This document shows positions 16,777 through 26,593 of a DNA stretch of 64,000 bases, in pieces; the first letter of the stretch is position 1, and every line of letters begins with the position of its first letter. The DNA lies in contig NZ_KL591019.1 in NCBI RefSeq assembly GCF_000716335.1, positions 28,113-92,112 on the forward strand, written 5' to 3'. The DNA is from Streptomyces sp. NRRL S-118. Its GTDB lineage: Bacteria; Actinomycetota; Actinomycetes; Streptomycetales; Streptomycetaceae. A program made the translations under genes and the position numbers. Under the pieces are notes generated by a model. The model searched no databases. It was not told the origin of the DNA and saw only the letters and a list, made by a program, of their open reading frames with translations.

Positions 16777-16894
16777 CGCGAGGATGCGGTTCGGGAGCGG
16801 GGGCCGCCCGTGCGGACAGGTTCGTGCCGGTTCCGCGCCCCGCCCGGCGTGGCGATGCCCCCGCCGGTGCGGCACACGCGGCGGGGGCACCGGG

Positions 16895-17947
16895 TCAGCG
16901 TCCGCCGAAGGCGTCGGCGGACCTGATCCGCTCGCGCACCCACACACCGGCGGGCTTCAGGGAGCCGGTGCCGGCCCAGGGGCCGCCGGTGGCGCAGGTG
17001 CCGCTGCGGAAGACGGCGCCGGAGCGGTGGTCGTCGGAGAAGTTCCAGTTGGACCAGCTGATCTTCTTGCTCGCCATCAGGTCGAGGTAGCGCTGCGCCA
17101 TGGCGAAGTCGTCGGCGCCCTCCCCCGCATAGTCCTGGGTGCCGAACTCGGTGACGAAGACGGGGAGCTTGTCGGCCGCCCTGGAGAGGGTGGCGAGGTA
17201 CTCGTCGCGGTGCGAGGCGGCGTAGAAGTGGAAGGTGTACATGATGTTGGCGGCGCGCACCGGGGCGGCCACCACCTCCCGCTCGTCGGAGCCCTCGGAG
17301 ACGCCGAACGACGACCACGCGCGCGTGCCGACGAGGACCGGGGTGGCGGGGTCCTCGGCACGGATGACGGGGATGAGCTGTTCGGCATAGCTCCTGATGC
17401 GGGACCAGCCGACTCCGCTGGGCTCGTTGGCGATCTCGTACAGGAGGTTGTTCTTGGCGCGGTGGCGCCGGGCGATCTCGGTGAAGAAGGTCTTGGCGCG
17501 GGCGAGGTTGTGGTGCGGGTCGCCGGGGCTGAGCATGTGCCAGTCGACGATGGCGTACAGGCCGCGGGCGGTCGCCTGCTCGATGAGGGAGTGCACCAGG
17601 TCCGTGTACTTGCGCGGGTCGGTTTCGTAGCCGCCCTCCTGGATGTACATCGAGATGCGCAGGACGTCGGCCTTCCAGTCCTGGGCCAGGGCGTCGAGGG
17701 AGCCGCTGGTCAGGCACCGGCTGTACCACTGCAGGCCGTGCGTGGACATGCCGCGCAGCTGGATGGGGACTCCGTGCTGGTTGCAGAGCTTGGTGCCGCA
17801 CACCCGGAGCCGGCCGTTGGCCGCGACCGGGGTGCGGAGCTCCTGCGCGCGCTGGACCGCCGCGGCGTGCATCACGGGCGAGGGCGGCTGGGCGAACCCG
17901 AGCAGCAGGGCCGCCAGGAGCAGAGGGAGGAGAAGGATCCGTCTCAT
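16895..17947 (-). CDS. Secreted glycoside hydrolase family 5 (cellulase-type)
   Basis: 350 residues from ATG 17947 behind GGAGA. The signal peptide is MRRILLLPLLLAALLLGFAQ. GH5 hallmarks are VPIQLRGMSTHGLQWY, VLRISMYIQEGGY, YAIVDWHMLSPGDPHHN, the acid/base in LLYEIANEPSG (Glu about 175) and the nucleophile in PVFVTEFGTQ (Glu about 267). It retains beta-1,4-glycan hydrolysis residues and most resembles endoglucanases. No carbohydrate-binding module is present. The 13-bp palindrome 40-52 bases upstream probably controls it. A longer frame to 18043 runs through this operator and is rejected. Confidence 0.9.
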   Translation of the reverse strand: MRRILLLPLLLAALLLGFAQPPSPVMHAAAVQRAQELRTPVAANGRLRVCGTKLCNQHGVPIQLRGMSTHGLQWYSRCLTSGSLDALAQDWKADVLRISMYIQEGGYETDPRKYTDLVHSLIEQATARGLYAIVDWHMLSPGDPHHNLARAKTFFTEIARRHRAKNNLLYEIANEPSGVGWSRIRSYAEQLIPVIRAEDPATPVLVGTRAWSSFGVSEGSDEREVVAAPVRAANIMYTFHFYAASHRDEYLATLSRAADKLPVFVTEFGTQDYAGEGADDFAMAQRYLDLMASKKISWSNWNFSDDHRSGAVFRSGTCATGGPWAGTGSLKPAGVWVRERIRSADAFGGR

Positions 17948-17986
17948 GGGGGGTCTCCAATGCCATCGACGGAGCGTGAGACTGGA

Positions 17987-17999
17987 AGGAAACTTTCCT
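17987..17999. promoter_or_regulatory. AGGAAA-C-TTTCCT palindrome upstream of GH5 gene
   Basis: A perfect 13-bp inverted repeat 40-52 bases before the glycosidase start. It resembles GGAAAGTTTCC-type boxes described upstream of secreted glycosidase genes of Streptomyces (for example the chitosanase repressor CsnR), a resemblance from memory. Sugar-responsive repression is inference. Confidence 0.5.
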
Positions 18000-18145
18000 A
18001 ACTTTCTGAGGTGATGAATAGCAGGGGGTGAGTCGCACTGCAAGGCTCATGACAAAAGACGGGGCCCGCCACGGCGAACACGGAGGCGGCTCCCACGGCC
18101 TCCACACGGTCGCTGCCCCGAGGGATCCGGTGCTAGAAATGGGGC

Positions 18146-20929
18146 ATGAGCGGACGTTCCGGACGAGCAAGGCACGCGTCGGGCCACCCCTTCGCCGGCC
18201 GGTCCGGACACGGTGACCGCGACGGAGGTCCGGGGTCCGGCGAGGACCACGGGTTCCGGTCGCTGCTGGGCGCGCGCAGCGTCGCGGGCCAGGTGCTCCT
18301 GCTCCAGATCCTTGTCGCGGTGCTGCTGATCACCGCCGCGGTGGCCGCGGTGACGTTCCAGACCCGCCGGGGCAGCGAGCAGGAGGCCAAGAGCCGTTCA
18401 CTCGCCGCCGCCGAGTCGTTCGCGGACGCCCCGGGCACGGCCCGGGCGCTGACGTCCCCCGATCCGGCGGCCGCACTCCAGCGCCACGTCGACGACGCCC
18501 GCCTCGGCTCCGGCGTCGACTTCATCGCGGTGATGGCGCCGGACGGCATCCGGTACGTCGACACCGACCGCACGCTGATCGGCACGCGCGCCGAAGGTGT
18601 CGAGCGGGCCGCCGCGGGAACGGCGTTCGCGGAGATCTTCGAGGGCGCCCCGAACGACGCGGCACGGGCCGTCGTCCCCGTCCGCGACGCCGACGGCGAG
18701 GTCGTGGGCCTCGTGGGCGCCGGGGTGGCGATCGAGAACGTCGGAGCGGCGGTGGACCGCCACCTGCCCATCCTGCTGGGCTCCGGCGCCGCCGCCCTGG
18801 CCCTGGCCGTCGGCAGCTCGGCGCTGGTGAGCAGGCGGCTGCGGCGGCAGACGCACGGGCTCGGCCCCACCGAGATGACCCGGATGTACGAACACCACAA
18901 CGCGGTGCTGCACGCGGTGCGCGAAGGTGTCCTCCTCGTCGGGGGCGGCGGCCGGCTGACCCTCGCCAACGACGAGGCCCGCAGGCTCCTCGAACTGCCC
19001 GCCGACGCCGAGGGCCGCCACGTCACCGAGCTGGGCCTGGACGAGGACATCACCGAACTGCTGGCCTCCGGCCGCACCGTCACCGACGAGGTCCACCTGG
19101 CGGCCGACCGGCTGCTCGCCGTCAACACCCGCCACACCGCCCCGTACGGCGGGGCCTCCGCCACGGTCGCCACGCTCCGGGACACCACCGAGCTGCGCGC
19201 CCTGTCGGGCACGGCCGAGGTGGCACGCGAGCGGCTGAAGCTGCTGTACGAGGCCGGGGTGCGGATCGGTACGACGCTGGACGTGAAGCGGACCGCCGAG
19301 GAGCTGTCGGAGGTGGCGGTGCCGCGGTTCGCCGACTTCGTCAGCGTCGAGCTGCTGGACCCGGTGCTGCGCGGTGAGGAGCCGACCGAGGAGCACACGC
19401 AGATGCGGCGCGCCGCTCTGAGCGGCATCCGCGCGGATCCGCCGCTCCAGCCCGTGGGCGACCGGATCCTGTTCGACGAGCCGACCACGCCGATGGCGGC
19501 GGCGCTGGCGAGCGGGCACGCGGTGCTGGAGGCGGACCTGACGGTCGCGCGCGGCTGGCGCGCCCAGGACCCGGAGGGCGCCGACGAGACCCTGGCGTAC
19601 GGCATCCACTCGCTGATCGCGGTGCCGCTCCAGGCACGCGGTGTCGTCATGGGGATGGCCAACTTCTGGCGTTCGGAGCGCGCGGAGCGGTTCGAGGAGG
19701 AGGACCTGGCCTTCGCGGAGGAGCTGGCCGCCCGCGCCGCCGTGGCCATCGACAACGCACGCCGCTTCACCCGCGAGCACACGATGGCCGTCACGCTGCA
19801 GCGCAGCCTGCTGCCGCGGGTGCTGCCCGAGCAGGAAGCGCTGGAGGTCGCCTACCGCTACCTGCCGGCGCAGGCGGGGGTCGGCGGCGACTGGTTCGAC
19901 GTCATCCCGCTGCCCGGGGCCCGGGTCGCGCTCGTCGTGGGCGACGTCGTGGGGCACGGGCTGCACGCCGCCGCCACGATGGGGCGGCTGCGCACGGCCG
20001 TGCACAACTTCTCGGCCCTCGACCTGCCGCCGGACGAGTTGCTGGGTCACCTGGACGAGCTGGTCTCCCGCATCGACCAGGAGGAGGGCGGTGACGGCGG
20101 TGGGGACGGCATCACGGGCGCCACCTGCCTGTACGCCATCTACGACCCGGTCTCGGGCCACTGCTGCGTGGCGACCGCCGGCCACTTCGCCCCGGCGCTG
20201 GTCCTGCCCGACGGGAGCGTGGACTTTCCGAAGGTGCCCGTCTTCCCGCCACTGGGGCTCGGCGGCGGGCCGTTCGAGACGGCCGAGCTGCACCTGCCCG
20301 AGGGCAGCCGCCTGGTGCTGTACACCGACGGCCTCATCGAGCACCGCGACCGGGACGTCGACACCGGGCTGCGCCTGCTGCACGACACGCTGGCCGACCA
20401 CGGGAACCGGACGGCGGAAGAGACCTGCCGGGCCGTGTTCAGCGCGATGCTGCCCCCGCACCGCAGGGACGACATCGCGCTGCTGGTGGCGCGTACCCGC
20501 CTGCTGGATCCCGACCGGGTCGCGGACTGGGACGTCCCCGCCGACCCCTCGGCCGTCGCCCCCGTGCGCGCCGCGTGCGGCAGGCAGCTGGCGGCGTGGG
20601 GCCTGGGGGACATCGGCTTCACCACGGAGCTGATGCTCAGCGAGCTGATCACCAACGCGATCCGCTACGGCTCCGAGCCGATCCACGTGCGGCTGCTGCG
20701 CGAGCGCCACCTGATCTGCGAGGTGTCCGACGGCAGCAGCACCTCCCCGCACCTGCGGCGCGCCGCCACGACGGACGAGGGCGGGCGCGGGCTGTACCTG
20801 GTGTCCCAGTTCGCGGGGCGGTGGGGAACCCGGTACACGCCGACCGGGAAGGTGATGTGGACCGAGCAGCCGCTGAACGGCGGACCGCAGCCGGTGCCCG
20901 GTCTGCTGCTGGACGACCTGTCGTGGTGA
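18146..20929 (+). CDS. Membrane sensor Cache-PAS-GAF-SpoIIE phosphatase-HATPase protein
   Basis: 927 residues. After a basic tail, TM1 (VLLLQILVAVLLITAAVAAV, about 50-69) and TM2 (about 208-227) flank a CitA/DcuS-like Cache sensor (VDFIAVMAPDGIRYVDTD). Then come a PAS domain (about 250-345), a GAF domain (about 370-535), a PP2C/SpoIIE domain (about 560-780; GVGGDWFDVIPLPG, VVGDVVGHG, VLYTDGLIEHRD, DDIALLVAR) and a C-terminal HATPase (ELMLSELITNAIRYG, GGRGLYLVSQFA). It probably senses an extracytoplasmic metabolite and dephosphorylates a STAS antagonist, with the HATPase as partner kinase. The ribosome binding site is weak. Divergent from GH5. Confidence 0.87.
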   Translation: MSGRSGRARHASGHPFAGRSGHGDRDGGPGSGEDHGFRSLLGARSVAGQVLLLQILVAVLLITAAVAAVTFQTRRGSEQEAKSRSLAAAESFADAPGTARALTSPDPAAALQRHVDDARLGSGVDFIAVMAPDGIRYVDTDRTLIGTRAEGVERAAAGTAFAEIFEGAPNDAARAVVPVRDADGEVVGLVGAGVAIENVGAAVDRHLPILLGSGAAALALAVGSSALVSRRLRRQTHGLGPTEMTRMYEHHNAVLHAVREGVLLVGGGGRLTLANDEARRLLELPADAEGRHVTELGLDEDITELLASGRTVTDEVHLAADRLLAVNTRHTAPYGGASATVATLRDTTELRALSGTAEVARERLKLLYEAGVRIGTTLDVKRTAEELSEVAVPRFADFVSVELLDPVLRGEEPTEEHTQMRRAALSGIRADPPLQPVGDRILFDEPTTPMAAALASGHAVLEADLTVARGWRAQDPEGADETLAYGIHSLIAVPLQARGVVMGMANFWRSERAERFEEEDLAFAEELAARAAVAIDNARRFTREHTMAVTLQRSLLPRVLPEQEALEVAYRYLPAQAGVGGDWFDVIPLPGARVALVVGDVVGHGLHAAATMGRLRTAVHNFSALDLPPDELLGHLDELVSRIDQEEGGDGGGDGITGATCLYAIYDPVSGHCCVATAGHFAPALVLPDGSVDFPKVPVFPPLGLGGGPFETAELHLPEGSRLVLYTDGLIEHRDRDVDTGLRLLHDTLADHGNRTAEETCRAVFSAMLPPHRRDDIALLVARTRLLDPDRVADWDVPADPSAVAPVRAACGRQLAAWGLGDIGFTTELMLSELITNAIRYGSEPIHVRLLRERHLICEVSDGSSTSPHLRRAATTDEGGRGLYLVSQFAGRWGTRYTPTGKVMWTEQPLNGGPQPVPGLLLDDLSW

Positions 20930-20990
20930 CCCGGCGGGTCCGGCGGGAGTCCGGTGGGCCCGGCCGGCACCGATGACAGGACGCGGCCCA

Positions 20991-21050
20991 GGGGATGTCT
21001 CGTCGATCAGGCCGGGCTCGCGACGCCCGGCCTGATCGACGAGGCACCCC

Positions 21051-21051
<1 letters not shown>
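20991..21051. terminator. Large bidirectional hairpin; palindromic element copy 2
   Basis: Two 27-nt arms, 20991-21017 and 21025-21051, pair with one mismatch and one wobble around a 7-nt loop. The core is CTCGTCGATCAGGCCGGGC. It lies between convergent genes and its last base is the first base of the transglycosylase stop TAG (minus strand). Its left arm is nearly identical to the element at 2202. Confidence 0.75.
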
Positions 21052-21509
<458 letters not shown>

Positions 21510-21521
21510 TTAATCGACAAT

Positions 21522-22562
21522 TCAGGCCGCCCTGGTCCCGGCCGTGGACACGGGCCAGGAGACGGCCGTGGCGGCGGTGGCGACGGCGACCGCCGTCAGC
21601 CGCTCGTAGTCGAGGGTGTCCGGTGTGTCGGTGGGCTGGTGGTAGTGCGGGTTGCGGAAGTTCGCCGTGCTGGTGAGCATCAGCGCCGGGATGCCCGCGT
21701 TCCAGAAGGCGGCGTGGTCGCTGCGGTCCAGGTGGGCCAGCGCGGGCACGGCCAGACCGGCCAGTGCGCCCAGCGGGCCGTGCGGCCGGGGGTCGCGCAG
21801 GGTGACGCAGCGCAGCGGCGGGTCGGCCGCGTGCGCCGCGAGGCGCCACAGCAAGGCCGCGTCGTCCGTCGCGCGGCGGTGCACGACCAGCGTGAAGTCG
21901 CCCCGCTGCCCGGTGGAGCGCACCTCGGCGGCCACCCCGGGAAAAGCCGCGTCGAACCCCATCGGCATCAGCTGGCTGCCGGGTTCGGGCGAGAAGCAGC
22001 CGACCGACTCCAGGCAGATCATCCCCAGGGCCCGCCCGCCGCGCCGCAGCCGGCGGGCCGCGTACCGGGCGCCGATCAGTCCGAGTTCCTCCATGTCGAG
22101 GACGGCGAGCGTGACGGCGGGCGGCCGCGGCAGCCCGGCGAGGAGCCGGGCGGTCTCCAGCAGTGCGGCGACCCCGGAGGCGTTGTCGTCGGCGCCGGGA
22201 CTGGCGTCGACGGTGTCCAGGTGGGCGCCGACGACCACGGTGCGGCGGTGGTCCGCGCCCGGCAGCCGCGCCAGGATGTTGGCGCCCGTCAGCCGCCGGT
22301 GCAGCCGGAACTCCAGCGGGAGCGCCCGGTGGCCGCGTGCGTCGGTGGAACCGACGCGGCACCGCACGTCGAACGGCTGCCGTTCGGTGCGCCAGCCCGC
22401 CGCGGCCAGCTCCCGGGCCACGTACGCCTCGGCCCGCAGCATGGCCAGGGGGGCGCGGGTCCGGCTGCGGGGGCCGGTGGCGAGCCGCTCCACGTCCCGG
22501 CGCAGCCGCAGCGGATCGGCCCGCGGCGTGAGCGCACGCACGAGTTCGGCCACCTCTGCCAT
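21522..22562 (-). CDS. M28 family zinc peptidase
   Basis: 346 residues from ATG 22562. Co-catalytic zinc motifs are present: VVGAHLDTV (His, Asp), GADDNASGVAALLE (bridging Asp), LAVLDMEELGLIGARY (Glu pair), and a late His in NPHYHQPTDTPDTLDYERL. No signal peptide is visible, so it is probably cytoplasmic or exported unconventionally. It would release N-terminal residues from peptides. Divergent from the PP2C gene across 94 bp; a spurious longer frame to 23387 covers that gene in antisense. Confidence 0.85.
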   Translation of the reverse strand: MAEVAELVRALTPRADPLRLRRDVERLATGPRSRTRAPLAMLRAEAYVARELAAAGWRTERQPFDVRCRVGSTDARGHRALPLEFRLHRRLTGANILARLPGADHRRTVVVGAHLDTVDASPGADDNASGVAALLETARLLAGLPRPPAVTLAVLDMEELGLIGARYAARRLRRGGRALGMICLESVGCFSPEPGSQLMPMGFDAAFPGVAAEVRSTGQRGDFTLVVHRRATDDAALLWRLAAHAADPPLRCVTLRDPRPHGPLGALAGLAVPALAHLDRSDHAAFWNAGIPALMLTSTANFRNPHYHQPTDTPDTLDYERLTAVAVATAATAVSWPVSTAGTRAA

Positions 22563-22656
22563 GGCACCACGGTGCACCTCTTCGCGCGGCGTCACAATGG
22601 GAGGTGAACAGCGCCCGCCCCCACGGCGCACCGCGACAGAGAGGGGGCGACCGATC

Positions 22657-23397
22657 GTGGCGTACGCGGCCGTGACCGCCCTGAGCCATGCCGGGCTGGT
22701 CCGCGAGCACAACGAGGACAGCCTCGTCATCGGCCCGTGGACGCTGTGCGGCACCGTCACGCAGAGCCCCCAGACGCTGGTGTTCCCGCTGGGCACGCCC
22801 CTCGTCGTGGCCGTCGCCGACGGGCTCGGCGGGCAGCCGGCCGGTGAGGTGGCCAGCGCCCTGGTGGTCCGCCGGCTCGCCGCGCTCGGCACCACGCTGG
22901 CGGACGAGGAGTCGGTCCGGGGCGTGCTGGACCACTGCAACCGCGCGGTGTACGCGACGGCGGAGGCCGAGCCGGAGTTGCTCACGATGGGCACCACGGT
23001 CGCCGGGGCCGTGGTCCTGGCGGATTCGCTGCTGGCGTTCAACGTCGGCGACAGCAGGGTGTACGACGCCTCGGGCGAGGAATTGCGCCAGGTGAGCACG
23101 GACGACAGCCCGCCGCCCCCGCCGGGGCGCCGCACCACGTCGGTCGTCACCCGGACGCTCGGCGGCGGCCCCGTGTTCACCGCGGTCACGCCGCACGTGG
23201 CGGCCTGCGCCGCGGCACCGGGGATGCGCTTCCTCATCTGCAGCGACGGGCTGACCGATCCGGTGCCCGACGACGAGCTGGAGAACCTGCTGCGGGTGTA
23301 CGACGACGGCCGGGCCGCCTTCGAGCTGTGGAAGGCCGCCATCGAGGCCGGCGGGCCGGACAACATCACCCTCGCGGTGGTGCGCATCGGCGCCTGA
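22657..23397 (+). CDS. PP2C-family protein serine/threonine phosphatase
   Basis: 246 residues from GTG 22657 behind GAGGGGG. Motifs run in order: LVREHNEDS, VVAVADGLGGQPAGEVAS (metal-binding Asp), MGTTVAGAVV, AFNVGDSRVYD, FLICSDGLTD and GGPDNITLAVVR. All metal-binding aspartates are there. A proline run (DDSPPPPPGRR) replaces part of the usual substrate loop. Eukaryote-like PP2Cs oppose Pkn-type kinases. No kinase is adjacent, so the target is unknown. It is not one of the SpoIIE-type phosphatases found elsewhere in the window. Confidence 0.87.
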   Translation: MAYAAVTALSHAGLVREHNEDSLVIGPWTLCGTVTQSPQTLVFPLGTPLVVAVADGLGGQPAGEVASALVVRRLAALGTTLADEESVRGVLDHCNRAVYATAEAEPELLTMGTTVAGAVVLADSLLAFNVGDSRVYDASGEELRQVSTDDSPPPPPGRRTTSVVTRTLGGGPVFTAVTPHVAACAAAPGMRFLICSDGLTDPVPDDELENLLRVYDDGRAAFELWKAAIEAGGPDNITLAVVRIGA

Positions 23398-23399
23398 GC

Positions 23400-23420
23400 C
23401 CGTACGGGACCTCCGTACGG
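23400..23420. terminator. Bidirectional hairpin between convergent genes
   Basis: CCGTACGG occurs twice (23400-23407 and 23413-23420) around a 5-nt loop. As the 8-mer is its own complement, the pair forms an 8-bp stem on either strand. Confidence 0.55.
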
Positions 23421-23438
23421 CGGCGGGTGCCGCGAGGG

Positions 23439-24677
23439 TCACACGCGGCCGTGGGCCTTCTGGGCGCGTCGCGACACGGCGTCGATGACGACGGCGACGA
23501 GCAGCACCCCGCCGGTGATCATGTATTGCACGGCCGCCTGGATGCCCAGCAGGGCGACACCGGAGGCGATCGACTGGATGACCAGGACGCCCAGGAGCGC
23601 CGACCACACCCTGCCGCGGCCGCCGAACAGGCTGGTGCCCCCGATGACCGCGGCGGCGATGGCGTTCATCAGGAGGTTCCCGCCGCCGGACGCCTGGCTG
23701 GCCGAGGTGACCCTGGAGGCGAGGAAGAGGCCGCCGACCGCGGCCATGGTCCCCGAGACCATGAACACGGAGATACGGATCCAGGCGACGCCGAGCCCGG
23801 CCCGCCGGGCGGCCTCCACCCCGCCGCCGAGCGCGAAGATCATGCGCCCGTAGGTGGTGCGGCGCAGGACGTAGTCGAGGCCGACGAGCACCACCATGAA
23901 GATCAGCAGGGCCAGCGGCAGCCCCTGGAACCGGTTGAGCACGAACGCGGCGGCGAAAGCGATCAGGGCCAGCGCGGCGGTGCGGACGGCGATCCCGGCC
24001 GGCGTCCGGGACGGCACCCCGGCGGCCACGCGCCGCCGTGCGTCCTTCAGGGCGACGAGGAAGTACCCGGCGACGCCCAGCGCCGCCACCCCGTACGCGA
24101 CGGCCACGTCGTGGAAGTAGTAGCCGGTCAGCAGGGCGACCAGACCCTCCTCGTCCAGGTTGACGGTCCCGCTCGACCCGAGGATCCAGAGCATCAGGCC
24201 GTTCCAGCCCAGCAGTCCCGCGAGGGTGACCACGAACGCGGGGACACCGACCTTCGCCAGGAAGAACCCGTGCAGGGCGCCGATGGCCGTGCCCATCACG
24301 ACCGCGACCACGACGGCGAGGCCCTCCGACATGCCGTGCTGGACGTTCAGCACGGCGAACACGGCCGCGGCCAGGCCGCTCACCGAGCCCACCGACAGGT
24401 CGATCTCGCCCAGCAGCAGGACGAAGACGATGCCGACGGCGATCATCCCGGTGCCGACGATGTCCACGCTCAGGTTGGACAGGTTGCGGGGCGAGAGGAA
24501 CTTCTCGTTCAGGCTCACGAAGATGAGCCAGATCGAGGCGAGGCTGAGCAGCACCGGCAGGGAGCCGAGCTCCCCGCTGCGCAGCCGGTCCGCGAACGCC
24601 CCGGCGGAGCGGTCGGCGCGGTCGCGCAGGCGGCGCACGAAGCCGTGCCGTCCGTCGGCCGGGGACGGCCCGCTCAC
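23439..24677 (-). CDS. Sugar ABC transporter permease (XylH/GguB type)
   Basis: 412 residues from GTG 24677 whose GTGA overlaps the ATPase stop. It has the BPD_transp_2 fold with about ten hydrophobic spans, beginning VLLSLASIWLIFVSL. Family marks are LLGEIDLSVGSVSGLAAAVF, VTLAGLLGWNGLMLWI, RMIFALGGGVEAARRAGL and AAAVIGGTSLFGGRGRVW. A 40-residue charged cytosolic tail comes first. It forms the homodimeric channel of a xylose/ribose/galactose-class importer with the neighbouring ATPase and binding protein. Confidence 0.88.
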   Translation of the reverse strand: MSGPSPADGRHGFVRRLRDRADRSAGAFADRLRSGELGSLPVLLSLASIWLIFVSLNEKFLSPRNLSNLSVDIVGTGMIAVGIVFVLLLGEIDLSVGSVSGLAAAVFAVLNVQHGMSEGLAVVVAVVMGTAIGALHGFFLAKVGVPAFVVTLAGLLGWNGLMLWILGSSGTVNLDEEGLVALLTGYYFHDVAVAYGVAALGVAGYFLVALKDARRRVAAGVPSRTPAGIAVRTAALALIAFAAAFVLNRFQGLPLALLIFMVVLVGLDYVLRRTTYGRMIFALGGGVEAARRAGLGVAWIRISVFMVSGTMAAVGGLFLASRVTSASQASGGGNLLMNAIAAAVIGGTSLFGGRGRVWSALLGVLVIQSIASGVALLGIQAAVQYMITGGVLLVAVVIDAVSRRAQKAHGRV

Positions 24678-25453
24678 AGGTCCGCCTCCCACTCGCGCGA
24701 CGCCCTTCGGGTCACGGCGTTGTCCGTGGCGCCGGTGATGGAGGAGATGATCTGTTCGTGCGAGGTGGTCGTCACGTCGAAGAAACCGTTGTTCTGGCCG
24801 AGGCGCAGCACCGCGATCCAGTCGGCGACGGCCTTGACGTCCCCCATGTTGTGGCTGATGAGCAGCACGCCGAGCCCCCCTTCACGCAGCCGGTCCACGA
24901 GGTCGAGGACCTGGGCGGTCTGCTCGATGCCCAGCGCGGCGGTGGGCTCGTCCAGCAGGACGAGCCTCGGCTCGCCGAGCAGCGAGCGGGAGATGGCCAC
25001 GGTCTGCCGCTGCCCGCCCGACAGGGAGGCGACGGGCAGGCGCACGCTGGGCATGCGGATGGAGAAGGTGTCCAGCAACCCGAGCGTGCGGCGCTCCATC
25101 TCCACCTCGTCGAGGATGCCGACGCGGTGGATCTCGCGGCCGAGGAAGAGGTTCCCGACGACGTCGAGGTTGTCGCACAGCGCCAGGTCTTGGTAGACGG
25201 TCGCGATGCCGAGGTGCTGGGCGTCGTGGGGGCGGCCGATGTGGACGGGCCGTCCGTCCCACTCGATCGTGCCGTGATCGGCGGGGTCCACCCCGGCGAC
25301 CACCTTGATCAGGGTGGACTTGCCGGCGCCGTTGTCGCCCACCAGCGCGACGACCTCGCCGGCGCGGACCTCCAGATCGATGTCCGCGAGGGCCTGCACC
25401 GCTCCGAACCGTTTGGAGATGCCCCGCAACGCCAGCAGAGGCGGTGCTGACAT
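24674..25453 (-). CDS. Sugar ABC transporter ATP-binding protein (single-domain, XylG/MglA class)
   Basis: 259 residues from ATG 25453, behind GGAGGGAG. Walker A GDNGAGKST, Q-loop YQDLALCDNL, signature LSGGQRQ, Walker B LVLLDEPTAALG, H-loop LISHNMGD. Classical XylG/MglA proteins have two ATPase domains (about 500 aa). This is the half-length actinobacterial form that must dimerise. It lies between the binding protein and the permease. Confidence 0.88.
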   Translation of the reverse strand: MSAPPLLALRGISKRFGAVQALADIDLEVRAGEVVALVGDNGAGKSTLIKVVAGVDPADHGTIEWDGRPVHIGRPHDAQHLGIATVYQDLALCDNLDVVGNLFLGREIHRVGILDEVEMERRTLGLLDTFSIRMPSVRLPVASLSGGQRQTVAISRSLLGEPRLVLLDEPTAALGIEQTAQVLDLVDRLREGGLGVLLISHNMGDVKAVADWIAVLRLGQNNGFFDVTTTSHEQIISSITGATDNAVTRRASREWEADL

Positions 25454-25484
25454 GTCAACCACTCCCTCCGGCGGCACCTCGCTG

Positions 25485-26588
25485 TCACGGGGTGAGACCG
25501 GCCTTGTCGCAGTCGGACGCGTACTTGGGGGTGCAGATCTGCTCGACCGAGTACATCCCGTCCGCGACGACGGTGTCCTCGATGTTGCCGACGGTCACGG
25601 AGATGGGGGTGAGCAGGACCGCCGGTATGTCGCGGGTGGTGGCGCTGGTGACCGTGCTGGTCGCGATGCGGTCCGGCGCCTGGCCGCGCACCAGCGCGAC
25701 GGCCATCTCCGCGGCCGCGCCGGCCTCCAGCCGGAACGGCTTGTAGACGGTCATGTACTGGTCGCCCGCGACGATCCGCTGGAGGGCGGCGAGCTCGGCG
25801 TCCTGCCCCGTGACCGGCGGCAGCGGGTCGATCTTCGCGGACTTGAGGGCGGAGATGATCCCGGAGGCGAGGCCGTCGTTCGCGGAGTAGACGCCGTCGA
25901 TGCTCTCGGCGCCCAGCGCGGCGATGGCGCCGGACATGTTGATGTGGGCGTTCAGCGGCCGCCAGTCGGCGGTGTCGTACGCCTTGCCGATCCTGACCTT
26001 GCCTTCGAGGGCGGCGAGGGCGCCCTTCTTGAACCATGCCGAGTTGGGGTCGGTCGCCGATCCGTTCATCATCACGATCTGGCCGCCGCGGGCCTCGTCA
26101 CCGAGGGCTGCGAGCAGCGCCTCGCCCTGGAGCCTGCCGACCCGTTCGCCGTCGAAGGAGACGTACGCCGAGATGGGGCCCTCCACCAGCCGGTCGTACG
26201 CGACGACCTCGATGCCGGCCGCGCGGGCCCGCTCCACCGAGGAGCGGAGGGACCTGGAGTCGACGGCGTCGAGGATCAGCACGCCGACGCCTTTGGTGAT
26301 CATGGCGTCGACCTGCTGCTGCTGGGTGGCCACGTCGGCCTGGGCGCTGGCGAACTCCACGGTGCACTCCGGGCACAGCTCGGCGATGCGCTGCTCGATC
26401 AGGGGGCGGTCGAACCGGTCGAAGCGGTTGGTGTTGTCCGGGAACAGCAGGCCGATCGCCCGGGTGTCGCGGGGCACCTCCGCGTCCCGGTCGTCCACCT
26501 CGCCCGCCTGGCCGCAGGCCGCCAGACCGAAGGCCAGGACGAGCCCGGCCGCGAGGACGCCGGACGAACGCCGGCGGGGCATTCGCAC
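25485..26588 (-). CDS. Sugar-type periplasmic-binding lipoprotein (XylF/ChvE class)
   Basis: 367 residues from GTG 26588, chosen because GGGGAGG lies eight bases upstream; GTG 26597 overlaps the previous stop and ATG 26582 is also possible. The lipobox is GLAACG. The type I binding-protein fold is clear (IGLLFPDNTNRFDRFDRPLI, LILDAVDSRSLRSSVERA, YSANDGLASGIISALK, TGQDAELAALQRIVAGDQYM). The sugar cannot be named. It follows the phosphatase gene by 5 bp, so the four genes 29026-23439 are one operon. Confidence 0.87.
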   Translation of the reverse strand: MRMPRRRSSGVLAAGLVLAFGLAACGQAGEVDDRDAEVPRDTRAIGLLFPDNTNRFDRFDRPLIEQRIAELCPECTVEFASAQADVATQQQQVDAMITKGVGVLILDAVDSRSLRSSVERARAAGIEVVAYDRLVEGPISAYVSFDGERVGRLQGEALLAALGDEARGGQIVMMNGSATDPNSAWFKKGALAALEGKVRIGKAYDTADWRPLNAHINMSGAIAALGAESIDGVYSANDGLASGIISALKSAKIDPLPPVTGQDAELAALQRIVAGDQYMTVYKPFRLEAGAAAEMAVALVRGQAPDRIATSTVTSATTRDIPAVLLTPISVTVGNIEDTVVADGMYSVEQICTPKYASDCDKAGLTP

Positions 26589-26593
26589 GGCCC

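Noticed and set aside
21522..23387. 621-aa form of the M28 peptidase
   Set aside because: The extra N-terminus is antisense to the PP2C gene; ATG 22562 gives family length.
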